DNA of 56,346 bases from JAYSFC01 sp041913505 (GCA_041913505.1 JAYSFC010000005.1:1-56346); one strand, 5' to 3'. Shown: positions 11,178 through 20,095, numbered from the stretch's first letter. Numbers and translations: made by a program. Notes: generated by a model from the sequence alone, not told the origin.

Positions 11178-11203
11178 TAAAAATGCCGGCGCGGGGCCGG
11201 CAT
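11178..11203 (-). terminator. Terminator of trpB
   Basis: An 8-bp GC-rich stem (11183-11190 with 11196-11203, loop of five) is followed on the minus strand by five T residues, 28 bases after the trpB stop. It overlaps the only upstream ATG in frame with the glutamine amidotransferase. Confidence 0.8.
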
Positions 11204-11231
11204 GGTGTAGGGAGGATGGTGGTGTGGGCGC

Positions 11232-12440
11232 TCAGATGCCCAGCACCTTGGCCACGTAGTCGGCGTCTTTGTCGCCCCGGCCAGAGAGGTTGACCAGGAT
11301 GTTCGCTTCCTTCGGCAGCGTGGGCGCCACGCGGATGGCCCAGGCCACGGCATGGGCGCTCTCCAGAGCGGGAATGATGCCCTCCACGCGCGAGAGCTGC
11401 ATGAACGCATCCAGGCATTCCTTGTCGGTCACCGATTCGTACTGCACGCGGCCGATGTCCTTGAGGTAGCTGTGCTGGGGGCCCACACCGGGGTAGTCCA
11501 GGCCCGAGGCGATGCTGTGCACGGCGGCGGGCACGCCAGGGGCGTCTTCCAGTACATAGCACTTCATGCCGTGGATCTCGCCGGGCTTGCCCATGCTCAG
11601 CGTGGCGGCATGGCGGCCGGGCTTGTCGGTGCCTTCGCCCGAGGGCTCCACGCCCACCAGCTTCACGCTGGCGTCGTTCAGGAAGGCGGTGAACATGCCC
11701 ATGGCGTTGCTGCCGCCGCCCACGCAGGCGGCCACGTAGTCGGGCAGGCGGCCATGCTTGGCCTGGAACTGCTCGCGCGCCTCGCGGCCGATGATGCTCT
11801 GGAAGTCGCGCACCATCATCGGGAAGGGGTGCGGGCCCACCACCGAGCCAATGGCATAGAGGTAGTCGGTGGGGTTGGTCAGGTACTCCTCGAAGGCGCT
11901 GTCCACCGCCTCTTTCAGCGTGGCAGCGCCGCGCGTGACCGCTACCAGCTTGCAGCCCAGGATGCGCATTTTGGTGACGTTGGGGTGTTCCTTCTCGATA
12001 TCCACCTGGCCCATGTGGATCTCGCACGGAATACCTACCAGCGCGCAGGCCGTGGCCAGCGCCACGCCGTGCTGGCCGGCGCCGGTCTCGGCAATCACCT
12101 TCTTCTTGCCCATGAACTTGGCCAAGAGCGCCTCGCCCAGGCAGTGGTTGATCTTGTGCGCGCCGGTGTGGTTCAGGTCTTCACGCTTGAGGTGGATCTG
12201 CGCGCCGCCCAGCTGCGCCGACAGGCGCTTGGCGTGGAATATCGGGCTGGGCCGGCCCACGTAGTCGGCGAACAGCTGCGCCAGCTCCTGCTGGAAGTCC
12301 TCGCGCTTCGTGATCTCGGCATAGGCGGTGTTGATGTCGTCCATGGCCTGCTTGAGGTGCGGGGGCACCAGCTGGCCGCCGTAGGGGCCGAAGAAGCCGG
12401 CGGCATCGGGCATGGGGGCGAAGGCGGTGGAAGCGGTCAT
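11232..12440 (-). CDS. trpB: Tryptophan synthase beta chain, stand-alone copy
   Basis: A 402-residue PLP enzyme that joins indole and serine to make tryptophan. The Schiff-base lysine is K96 in HTGAHKINHC, the catalytic Glu is E118 in AETGAGQHG, the PLP phosphate loop is GGGSNAMGMF, and the C-terminal LSGRGDKD is conserved. Compared with housekeeping TrpB it is divergent in the stretch EIHMGQVDIEKEHPNV to RILGCKLVAVTRG. No trpA or trpF is adjacent; a terminator and a broken amidotransferase gene follow. This suggests an additional TrpB used for indole salvage rather than the operon copy, though the remaining trp genes may simply be elsewhere. Confidence 0.9.
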   Translation of the reverse strand: MTASTAFAPMPDAAGFFGPYGGQLVPPHLKQAMDDINTAYAEITKREDFQQELAQLFADYVGRPSPIFHAKRLSAQLGGAQIHLKREDLNHTGAHKINHCLGEALLAKFMGKKKVIAETGAGQHGVALATACALVGIPCEIHMGQVDIEKEHPNVTKMRILGCKLVAVTRGAATLKEAVDSAFEEYLTNPTDYLYAIGSVVGPHPFPMMVRDFQSIIGREAREQFQAKHGRLPDYVAACVGGGSNAMGMFTAFLNDASVKLVGVEPSGEGTDKPGRHAATLSMGKPGEIHGMKCYVLEDAPGVPAAVHSIASGLDYPGVGPQHSYLKDIGRVQYESVTDKECLDAFMQLSRVEGIIPALESAHAVAWAIRVAPTLPKEANILVNLSGRGDKDADYVAKVLGI

Positions 12441-12465
12441 CGCGGTGAATGAGGGTGGTTGAGGT

Positions 12466-12518
12466 CAGTTTTGATAGCGCAAGACGATTGTCCGGCAAGC
12501 GCTTGGCGGTATTTTGAT
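12466..12518. repeat. Dispersed repeat copy (Comamonadaceae-type, about 50 bp)
   Basis: The segment upstream of trpB reads TTTTGATAGCG, then CAAGCGCTTGGCGG and ATTTTGAT. It shares the layout and core (TTTxATAGC, AGCGCTTG, GGCGG/GGAGG, TTTTGA) with the copy at 31115-31166. It occupies the region where the trpB promoter would be expected. Confidence 0.5.
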
Positions 12519-12586
12519 GCGCAAGCATTGCGGAGAGCTTACGGGCCTGGGTTGCCCTGCCGCGTCGTGCCGCCACAGAATGCCCC

Positions 12587-12979
12587 ATGCACCTGCAACC
12601 GTATATGCGTGTAAACGGCATGCCCTTCACCGCCAAGCGCGCAGACGTTATCCGCGCCCATGGCCAGCCGAGCAGCGAGGCGCGCAACAACGTGGGCCTC
12701 ACGGCGCTGGACTATGGCGATGTGGTCTACCGCTTTCAGGACAGCGGCCGGCTGGAAGAAGTCACGGCCCGCGCCGAGGCGCTGCACCTGGGCACGGTGG
12801 CCGTGCCGTTCCGCGACCTGGCTGCGTTTGTGCGGGCAGGCGATGGCGCGGCGTTCGAGCGTGCGGGGTTTCTGGTCAGCCCGCTGTACGGCATTGCCTT
12901 CGTGCCGGGGGAGCCCAGCTGGGTGACGGCGCTGGCGCGGCATTGCGTGGGGGAATGGGAAGCTCTCAGGGCTTCCTGA
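12587..12979 (+). CDS. Hypothetical protein, 130 aa
   Basis: A soluble protein of unrecognised family, 130 residues, without signal peptide or membrane segment. It contains RVNGMPFTAKRADVIRAHG near the N-terminus and SPLYGIAFVPGEPSWV near the C-terminus, with GC-rich codon use like the core genes. The start at 12587 could shift to a later Met (residue 7 or 12). It is divergent to trpB, and no function can be assigned. Confidence 0.6.
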   Translation: MHLQPYMRVNGMPFTAKRADVIRAHGQPSSEARNNVGLTALDYGDVVYRFQDSGRLEEVTARAEALHLGTVAVPFRDLAAFVRAGDGAAFERAGFLVSPLYGIAFVPGEPSWVTALARHCVGEWEALRAS

Positions 12980-13271
12980 GCGGAACGCACAACCGCGCTG
13001 GTAGAAGCTGTCTCGGCTGCTTCTTGCTGGGACCGGAGCCGACGAACCTGTGTCCCACGTATTCTTGAAAAATGCGCTGCGTACACGCGTCTAGTTTTCT
13101 CGCATCAACGGGGTTTTTGAGCTACATATTTCAAATTGAATTTTGAAGAATGTCAGAGGCGGCTGAAAGCCACCAGCAGCCAGTGGCGAGCTGATAAACG
13201 GTCGCTCAGCGCCTGAGTTCGGCGGCGCGCGCAATACGTCTGCTCAAATGAATTATCAGGCTGCAAAAGCA
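12980..13271. other. Gene-poor AT-richer gap with an inverted-repeat-bounded element
   Basis: No convincing gene is visible in these 292 bases. The composition is less GC-rich than the core. Bases 13191-13197 (CTGATAA) and 13253-13259 (TTATCAG) form a perfect 7-bp inverted repeat enclosing a GC-rich centre. The element starts 12 bases after the stop of the minus-strand gene that follows. Confidence 0.5.
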
Positions 13272-13493
13272 TTAATCCTTATTTGAAATGCCATGCCAAA
13301 TCCCGCCGAGAATTCCAGGGACGATGATGCACAACAGGATCATGGCTACGGAAGCATTCTCCCGGGACACAAATGTAGATAGAACAAAAACCAAAAAAAA
13401 TCCGGATGCAACACCGAGATAAATCCGCCAATAATAGCGGACATCCAGGGCATGAACGGTAGTGTCAAGTGCCTCATCAAGCCAGTCAAACAT
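13272..13493 (-). CDS. Small hypothetical membrane protein, 73 aa
   Basis: A 73-residue protein with two hydrophobic segments, about residues 24-43 (YLGVASGFFLVFVLSTFV) and 48-66 (VAMILLCIIVPGILGGIW), and a short acidic N-terminus. The ATG at 13493 has AGGAA nine bases upstream. The base composition is far less GC-rich than the neighbouring core genes. The family is not recognised. It is the second of two tiny membrane-protein genes in the same orientation, each followed by a palindromic element. Confidence 0.65.
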   Translation of the reverse strand: MFDWLDEALDTTVHALDVRYYWRIYLGVASGFFLVFVLSTFVSRENASVAMILLCIIVPGILGGIWHGISNKD

Positions 13494-13540
13494 GAGTATT
13501 AATTCCTAGTTCGATGACATGCCGCGTTTATTGTGCGGAA

Positions 13541-13594
13541 TAACGTAGAGGCCAGCAGCCGCCGAAGGCGGTCCGTTGGGCCGACATGTTAAAC
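13541..13594 (-). repeat. attC-like palindromic element (possible integron recombination site)
   Basis: Read on the minus strand, the element begins GTTTAAC, directly after the stop of the gene at 13596, and ends with GTTA. The outer arms TAAC/GTTA (13541-13544, 13588-13591) pair, then five unpaired bases occur on each side, then GGCC/GGCC (13550-13553, 13579-13582) pair. In the centre is a CCGCC-GAA-GGCGG hairpin. This order (R box, unpaired spacer, L box, terminal stem) is the architecture of integron attC sites. The right-hand flank does not match the GTTRRRY consensus fully, and no integrase gene is present in the window. A simple terminator is less likely because no T-run follows. Confidence 0.4.
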
Positions 13595-13595
13595 C

Positions 13596-13877
13596 TCAGC
13601 ACCGTTTGTCCTTGCAAAAAAACCGATTTACAACAACGGTGCCACCAATAGACACAACCACGGACAACAGGGCGCGCCAGAATCCAGGCACGTCGTACAA
13701 CGCGGTTGGAACGTAGGGCTGCTGCTCCTCGGAGCACTGCCAAGAGCGATAGTCGAAGCTCCCATGAGAGGAATCTAGGCAGATGTCAGGCGCCCACAAG
13801 GCTCCGAGAAATAGCCTAAGCGTATACCCGGCTGCTAGCCACAGAGGAATTACCAGGGCAACGCGTGCGGCCTTCAT
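13596..13877 (-). CDS. Small hypothetical membrane protein, 93 aa
   Basis: A 93-residue protein with an N-terminal hydrophobic segment (residues about 5-27, signal anchor or signal peptide) and a second one near the C-terminus (about 68-84, RALLSVVVSIGGTVVV). The loop between them contains two cysteines (residues about 33 and 48). No family is recognised and no clear ribosome site precedes the ATG at 13877. The stop lies two bases before an attC-like palindrome, the spacing typical of integron gene cassettes. Confidence 0.6.
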   Translation of the reverse strand: MKAARVALVIPLWLAAGYTLRLFLGALWAPDICLDSSHGSFDYRSWQCSEEQQPYVPTALYDVPGFWRALLSVVVSIGGTVVVNRFFCKDKRC

Positions 13878-14280
13878 GCGGTTTCACGTAATGCAGACCG
13901 CACCAAGCCTCAGGTCATAATATGGTGCGTGCGGTCTAAGATGACTTGGCAAAAGCGCTGTGCATGGCTTGCAGCCTAGTTGTGCAGACATGTGCTGTAT
14001 TTCATTGCAGTGCTAAATTCAGCCACAAAACCCGCTGCCTCCTTCTTTACTGCTTGCAACACGGCGACTGGGGCAGTCCCGTGAGTACACTCGTTCCAAA
14101 TACTACTATAGCTTGCACCCGGGGGCGGCTTATGCCATGGGTCCCATACCTCATTAGATGACGGCTTTGTGGGTCTTGCCCGAAGGACAGCTCGGGGGCC
14201 GAAGGCAGCCGTAGAGAAACTGATAGTTTTCTGGCTGCAATAGGGTGTTTCTTCAAGGCTGCGGGGCCTTGCCCTTCACA
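13878..14280. other. Non-coding, AT-richer stretch with a long inverted repeat
   Basis: No gene is supported in these 400 bases. An imperfect inverted repeat, AGACCGCACCA (13895-13905) and TGGTGC-GTGCGGTCT (13923-13937), lies just upstream of the small membrane-protein gene at 13877. It could be an operator or a remnant of a recombination site. A 69-codon minus-strand ORF (14047-14256) has no recognisable domain and is not called. Confidence 0.4.
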
Positions 14281-14319
14281 AAAAAGGGCGCTGCAACGTC
14301 ATGCTGCAGCGCCCTTTTT
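14281..14319 (-). terminator. Terminator of mmsB
   Basis: A perfect 15-bp stem (14281-14295 with 14305-14319) with a 9-base loop has A-runs and T-runs at its ends. It is 27 bases beyond the mmsB stop on the minus strand and marks the end of the valine catabolic cluster. Confidence 0.9.
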
Positions 14320-14345
14320 GCAGAAGCCTCGCAGGAAAACCCGCT

Positions 14346-15242
14346 TTACCCCTTCTTCTGCAGCATCTTGATCACGCTGGAGAAGTCTTCCCCGCCGTGC
14401 CCGGCGATGCTGTGCGCGGCGTAGATCGCGCGCGCCAGGCCGCCCAGCGGGGTGCTGGCCTTGGTGGCCATGGCGTTTTCCTGGGCCAGGCCCAGGTCCT
14501 TGAGCATGAGGTCGGTGCCGAAGCCGCCGGCGTAGCCCTTGGAGGCGGGGGCGTTCTCGTGCACGCCGGGGAAGGGGTTGTACTTTTCCAGCGCCCAGTT
14601 GCCGCCCGAGCTGCGGCGCATGATTTCGCTGAGTACCTTGGGGTCCAGCCCGTTGGCCACGCCCAGGGCGATGGCTTCGCTGGTGCCGATCATCAAAATG
14701 CCCAGCAGCATGTTGTTGCAGATCTTGGCGGTCTGGCCTGCGCCCACGGCGCCGGCGTGGAAGATGTTGGCGCCCATTTTTTCGAGCAGGGGGCGGGCGC
14801 GTTCCAGGTTCGCGTCGCTGCCGCCCACCATGAAGGTGAGGGTGCCCGCGATGGCGCCGCCGGTGCCGCCCGAGACGGGCGCGTCGATGAAGGCGATGCC
14901 CGCCGCTTCAGCCGCCTTGGCCACTTTTTGGCTGGTGGCGGCGGCTATTGTTGAACTGTCGATCACCAGCGCACCCTTGGCGATGGAGGCCAGCAGGCCG
15001 GGGCCGCTGCCGTTACCGAGGAACAGGCCTTCCACGTGCTGGCTGGCGGGTAGCATGGTCACGATGGCTTCGGCGCCTTGCACGGCGTCCTGTGCGCTGG
15101 CGGCCACGGCCACGCCCTCGGCCTGCACTTTGGCGCAGGCGTCCTTGTTCAGGTCGAACGCGGTGACGGCGTGGCCGGCCTTGTGCAGGTTCAGGGCCAT
15201 GGGGCCGCCCATGTTGCCGAGGCCGATGAATGCGATCTTCAT
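14346..15242 (-). CDS. mmsB: 3-hydroxyisobutyrate dehydrogenase
   Basis: A 298-residue NAD-dependent beta-hydroxyacid dehydrogenase that oxidises 3-hydroxyisobutyrate to methylmalonate semialdehyde in valine breakdown. The cofactor motif is GLGNMGGPMALNL (residues 7-19), the substrate motif FIDAPVSGGTGGA, and the catalytic lysine is K173 in GAGQTAKICNNM. The ATG at 15242 is preceded by AGGAG. It is the last gene of the cluster with mmsA and an acyl-CoA dehydrogenase, and a strong terminator follows. Confidence 0.95.
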   Translation of the reverse strand: MKIAFIGLGNMGGPMALNLHKAGHAVTAFDLNKDACAKVQAEGVAVAASAQDAVQGAEAIVTMLPASQHVEGLFLGNGSGPGLLASIAKGALVIDSSTIAAATSQKVAKAAEAAGIAFIDAPVSGGTGGAIAGTLTFMVGGSDANLERARPLLEKMGANIFHAGAVGAGQTAKICNNMLLGILMIGTSEAIALGVANGLDPKVLSEIMRRSSGGNWALEKYNPFPGVHENAPASKGYAGGFGTDLMLKDLGLAQENAMATKASTPLGGLARAIYAAHSIAGHGGEDFSSVIKMLQKKG

Positions 15243-15306
15243 GTGTGTCTCCTGTGAATGGGTTGGAATGGAACTGGGGGAAGGGCGGTAGCCTGGGCGC
15301 GCGGCG

Positions 15307-15723
15307 TCAGGCGTCGTCCTCGAAAATGCCGTGCCGCTTGGCGGGTTGGGCAGGTTTTGCGGAGGAGGCCTTGCGCTTTGGCGTGGCCTTGGCGCGCGGG
15401 TTGTAGGCCAGGGCCTCGTCGATCCAGTAGCGCCACTGCGTGCGCGTGGCGTAGCCGTTGGGTTCGATCCAGAAGTAGCCCTGCATCTTGCCCTCGGGCG
15501 AGAGTTCACGGGTGTTCTGCATTTCCTGGAACTCCACATGCCGCTCGGGCGGCAGGCGCACCAGCAGTTCTTCGTTCTTCACGCCGATGCAGAGCTTGCC
15601 GTCCACGAAGAAGCCATGGCAGCCGAACAGGGTGCGCTCATCCACGTCGGCACGGTGCGCCAGGGCCGCGCGCACGGCGTCGATGAGGTGCAGTGCTTCG
15701 TCGGACAGCGGGCGGGCGGGCAT
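15307..15723 (-). CDS. TfoX N-terminal domain protein
   Basis: A 138-residue protein with a TfoX/Sxy N-terminal-type domain at residues about 10-100: RTLFGCHGFFVDGKLCIGV, then ELLVRLPPE. It is followed by a basic tail (KATPKRKASSAKPAQPAK). Full-length TfoX regulates competence, but such single-domain proteins are widespread and of unknown role. It lies between the acyl-CoA dehydrogenase and mmsB genes on the same strand with short gaps, so it is probably co-transcribed with a catabolic operon to which it has no evident link. Confidence 0.85.
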   Translation of the reverse strand: MPARPLSDEALHLIDAVRAALAHRADVDERTLFGCHGFFVDGKLCIGVKNEELLVRLPPERHVEFQEMQNTRELSPEGKMQGYFWIEPNGYATRTQWRYWIDEALAYNPRAKATPKRKASSAKPAQPAKRHGIFEDDA

Positions 15724-15746
15724 GGTTGGGCGTGAAAAGGCTGGAT

Positions 15747-15788
15747 GTGCTAGTGCAGTGGTCTTTTTTTGCTATTAAATAGCTAGCG
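15747..15788. repeat. Partial copy of dispersed repeat
   Basis: GTGCTAG, a run of seven T residues and GCTATTAAATAGCTAGC resemble one half of the repeat seen at 20027, 23511 and 40255 (TTAATAGCT core). The TAG stop codon of the acyl-CoA dehydrogenase (15783-15785) falls in this segment. Confidence 0.35.
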
Positions 15789-16949
15789 AATCACATCCGG
15801 CGCGTCGCCGTCGAGCATGCGTCGTCCGATGATGACGCGCATGATCTCGTTCGTGCCTTCGAGGATCTGGTGCACGCGCGCGTCGCGCAGCAGGCGCTCC
15901 AGCGGGTATTCGCGGATGTAGCCGTAGCCGCCGTGCAGCTGCAGCGCGTCGTTCACCACGGTGAAGCCCGCGTCGGTGGCGAAGCGCTTGGCCATGGCGC
16001 AGTAGGTGCTGGCGTTGGGGTCGCCCGCGTCCAGCTTGCTGGCGGCCAGGCGCACCATCTGGCGCGCGGCGACGAGTTCGGTGGCCATGTCGGCCAGCTT
16101 GAACTGCAGCGCCTGGAAGCTGGCGATGGGCTTGCCGAACTGCTTGCGGTCCTGCATGTACTGCTGCGCCTGCTTGAGCGCGCCCTGGGCCGCGCCCACC
16201 GAGCAGGTGGCAATGTTGATGCGCCCGCCGTCCAGGCCCTTCATGGCGATCTTGAAGCCTTCGCCCTCGCGGCCCAGCAGGTGGTTGGCGGGGATGCGCA
16301 CATTGTCAAAGCTGATCTGGCGCGTGGGCTGGCTGTTCCAGCCCATCTTTTCTTCCTTCTTGCCGTAGCTGATGCCCGGCGTGTTGGCCGGCACGGCGAA
16401 GGCGCTGATGCCGGCGGCGCCGGAGTTGGCGTCGCCCGTGCGGGCCATGAGCACCAGCACGTCGGTGCTGCCCGCGCCGGAGATGAAGGCCTTGGAGCCG
16501 TTGATGACGTATTCATTGCCCACCAGCTCGGCGCGCGTCTTGAGCGAGGCGGCGTCCGAGCCCGCGCCGGGCTCGGTCAGGCAGTAGCTGGCCAGCTTTT
16601 CGCCGGTGGTGAGCAGCGGGCCCCAGTGGTCGCGCACGGCGGGCTGGGCCCAGGTGCCAAGCATCCAGGTCGCCATGTTGTGGATGGTGATGAAGGCCGT
16701 GGTGGAGGGGTCGACGGCTGCCATTTCCTCGAACACCAGCGTGGCGTCGAGGCGGGGCAGGGCCAGGCCACCCGCGCTTTCCGGCGCGTACAGGCCGCAG
16801 AAGCCCAGCTCGCCGGCCTTGGCGATCGCTTCGCGCGGAAAGATGCCTTCGGCGTCCCAGTGCGCGGCGTGCGGCGCGAGCTCGGCGCGCGCGAAGTCGC
16901 GGGCCGTGGCGGCGAAGGCGCGTTGTTCTTCGGTCAGCTCAAAGTCCAT
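15783..16949 (-). CDS. Acyl-CoA dehydrogenase (probable isobutyryl-CoA dehydrogenase)
   Basis: A 388-residue FAD-dependent acyl-CoA dehydrogenase. It has ASYCLTEPGAGSDAASLKT (flavin and substrate loop), the middle beta domain with WNSQPTRQISFDNVRIP, LHGGYGYIREYPLERLLRDA, and the C-terminal ILEGTNEIMRVIIGR. Placed between mmsA and mmsB it most likely oxidises isobutyryl-CoA to methacrylyl-CoA in valine catabolism. Short-branched-chain specificity is inferred from context. The enoyl-CoA hydratase and 3-hydroxyisobutyryl-CoA hydrolase needed between this step and mmsB are not in the cluster. Confidence 0.92.
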   Translation of the reverse strand: MDFELTEEQRAFAATARDFARAELAPHAAHWDAEGIFPREAIAKAGELGFCGLYAPESAGGLALPRLDATLVFEEMAAVDPSTTAFITIHNMATWMLGTWAQPAVRDHWGPLLTTGEKLASYCLTEPGAGSDAASLKTRAELVGNEYVINGSKAFISGAGSTDVLVLMARTGDANSGAAGISAFAVPANTPGISYGKKEEKMGWNSQPTRQISFDNVRIPANHLLGREGEGFKIAMKGLDGGRINIATCSVGAAQGALKQAQQYMQDRKQFGKPIASFQALQFKLADMATELVAARQMVRLAASKLDAGDPNASTYCAMAKRFATDAGFTVVNDALQLHGGYGYIREYPLERLLRDARVHQILEGTNEIMRVIIGRRMLDGDAPDVIR

Positions 16950-17006
16950 GGTGTCTCTCGGTGGTCGTTGTTCTTGTCGAAGGCGCGGCGTCGGGCCGGC
17001 GGTCCG

Positions 17007-17425
17007 CTAGGGCTTGGCCGGGGAGTCCGGGCCCAGCCAGCGCAGGAGGCCCTGGCGGCGTGCCTGCGTCTCGGCGGTCAGGCATTCATGGTAAAGCCGG
17101 GGCCCCTCGGGCCGCTGCTCGGTGGCGCGCGTGGCCTGCTTGCAGCGCTGCACGCGCTCGCGCTGCCAGGCCGAATGCTCCTGGCGCAGCTGCGGGCGCT
17201 CGTGCGCGGCCAGTGCGCGCATCACATCGCCGTAGAGCACGGCGATGGCGGTATCGGCCGCCTGGTAGTCGCGCACGGCGCAGGCATTGGTCTCGTCCAC
17301 CGAGCCGCCAGGGCGGCAGGCGGCGCCGGCCTGGGCCCATGCGCCAGGGCCGGCCAAGGCCGCACCGCACAGCAGGGCCGCGAGGGCCATGGTGCGCGGC
17401 ACAGGCCGTGGGCGGCCCCGTTCCA

Positions 17426-17426
<1 letters not shown>
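17007..17426 (-). CDS. LprI-like (DUF1311) exported protein
   Basis: A 139-residue protein with a signal peptide (hydrophobic stretch about residues 14-30, ending GAWAQA). The mature part has the pattern of the lysozyme-inhibitor LprI N-terminal domain: NACAVRDYQAADTAIAVLY, then QLRQEHSAWQRERVQRC with paired cysteines. The ATG at 17426 overlaps the last base of the mmsA stop codon, and a GTG one codon earlier is also possible, so translation is probably coupled to mmsA. A cell-envelope protein inside a valine-degradation operon is unexpected. It lies between mmsA and the acyl-CoA dehydrogenase. Confidence 0.8.
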
Positions 17427-18949
<1,523 letters not shown>

Positions 18950-19080
18950 GGTTGTCTCCTTGGAAATACGAAACACGGTCGGGGGGGTAGAAGAGGCGCT
19001 GCACGGGCCCCTGGATCTCTCAGCACGCATGGTATCTGTGCGAAATTGCCAAATCAATACACAATGTCGCACCATGAATC

Positions 19081-19092
19081 TGCAAATTTGCA
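19081..19092. promoter_or_regulatory. Candidate LysR operator between mmsA and its regulator
   Basis: TGCAAATTTGCA is a perfect 12-bp palindrome that fits a T-N10/11-A LysR box. It lies 24 bases before the LysR start and 131 bases before mmsA. A related half-site, GAAATTGCC, occurs at about 19041-19049. Confidence 0.5.
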
Positions 19093-19116
19093 CATTAGAG
19101 GCTTGAGGTAGCGCAG

Positions 19117-20016
19117 ATGGACTGGGACAACCTGCGCTACTTCCTGGAGCTCGCGCGCACGGGCACGCTGGCTGGCGCCGCGCGCCGCCTGGGCGTGGAG
19201 CACACCACGGTGTCGCGCCGCATCCAGGCGCTGGAAAAGCAGATGGGCGCGGCGCTGTTCGCGCGCGAGGCCGGCGGCCACCGGCTGAGCGAGGCAGGGC
19301 GCCAGCTGCTGCCCGCCGTGGAGGCCATGGAGTCGGCCGTGCTGGGGGTGGAGCGCGCGGTGCCCGCGCCGGGCGGCGGGCCGTCGGGCCTGGTGCGCGT
19401 GGGGGCCACCGAGGGCTTCGGCACGCTGATCCTCGCGCCGCACCTGGCGCGGCTCACGCACAAGCACCCGCAGCTCTCGATCGACCTGCTTGCACTGCCG
19501 CGCATGCTGCACCTGTCGCGGCGCGAGGCTGACATCGTGATCTCGCTCGAGCGGCCCACGCGCGGCTCGGTCATCGTCACCAAGCTGGCCGACTACGTGC
19601 TGCACCTCTACGGCCAGCGCGAATACCTCGCGCGCCGCCCGCTCGTGGCCCAGCGCGAGGACCTGCGCCACCACGCCTTCATCAGCTATGTGGACGACCT
19701 GCTGTTCACCAAGGAGCTGCAGTTCCTAGACCAGCTCTACCCGCCCGAGCGCTTTGCGTTCCGCAGCACCAGCATCACGGCCCAGTACGAAGCCACGCGC
19801 GCGGGCGCGGGCCTGGCCGTGCTGCCGGCCTTCCTGGCCGACCGCGACCCGGTGCTCGCGCGCGTGCTGCCGCAGGAGGCGCGCTTCACGCGCACCTTCT
19901 GGATGAGCATGCCGGCCGAGGCCAAGCACCTCGCGCGCATGCAGGCCGTTTGGGGCTTCCTGAAAGAAACAGTGCAGCGCGAGCAGGCGCTGCTCGTGCC
20001 CAAGGCGGGTGGATAG
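19117..20016 (+). CDS. LysR-family regulator, divergent to mmsA
   Basis: A 299-residue LysR-type regulator. The helix-turn-helix is at residues about 3-60 (MDWDNLRYFLELARTGTLAG, VEHTTVSRRIQALEKQMG) and the co-inducer domain is from about residue 90. It is transcribed away from the valine cluster with a 167-base shared promoter region containing a perfect palindrome. Control of mmsA by this protein is therefore the likely role; the P. aeruginosa mmsAB operon uses an AraC-type MmsR instead. Confidence 0.92.
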   Translation: MDWDNLRYFLELARTGTLAGAARRLGVEHTTVSRRIQALEKQMGAALFAREAGGHRLSEAGRQLLPAVEAMESAVLGVERAVPAPGGGPSGLVRVGATEGFGTLILAPHLARLTHKHPQLSIDLLALPRMLHLSRREADIVISLERPTRGSVIVTKLADYVLHLYGQREYLARRPLVAQREDLRHHAFISYVDDLLFTKELQFLDQLYPPERFAFRSTSITAQYEATRAGAGLAVLPAFLADRDPVLARVLPQEARFTRTFWMSMPAEAKHLARMQAVWGFLKETVQREQALLVPKAGG

Positions 20017-20026
20017 CCGGTTGCTT

Positions 20027-20083
20027 GATGCTCCTGAATAGATAGCTGCATGCGACCGCTGTATAAGCACTACCGCCCATAAA
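20027..20083. repeat. Dispersed repeat copy between LysR and metE
   Basis: The segment reads GATGCTCCTGAATAGATAGC, then CTGTATAAGCACTACCG. It shares GCTCCTGA, ATAGCT and AAGCAC with the copies at 23511-23570 and 40255-40318, each also placed right after the stop codon of a plus-strand gene. Confidence 0.6.
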
Positions 20084-20095
20084 TGGGTGAATTTC

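Noticed and set aside
14047..14256. 69-codon minus-strand ORF in the non-coding stretch before mmsB
   Set aside because: It has no recognisable domain or signal and no ribosome site I could identify. It lies in a region that looks non-coding on all frames.
13878..14280. tRNA or other structured RNA in the long non-coding stretch
   Set aside because: No T-arm or anticodon-arm pattern could be found. Only an inverted repeat near the left end is evident.
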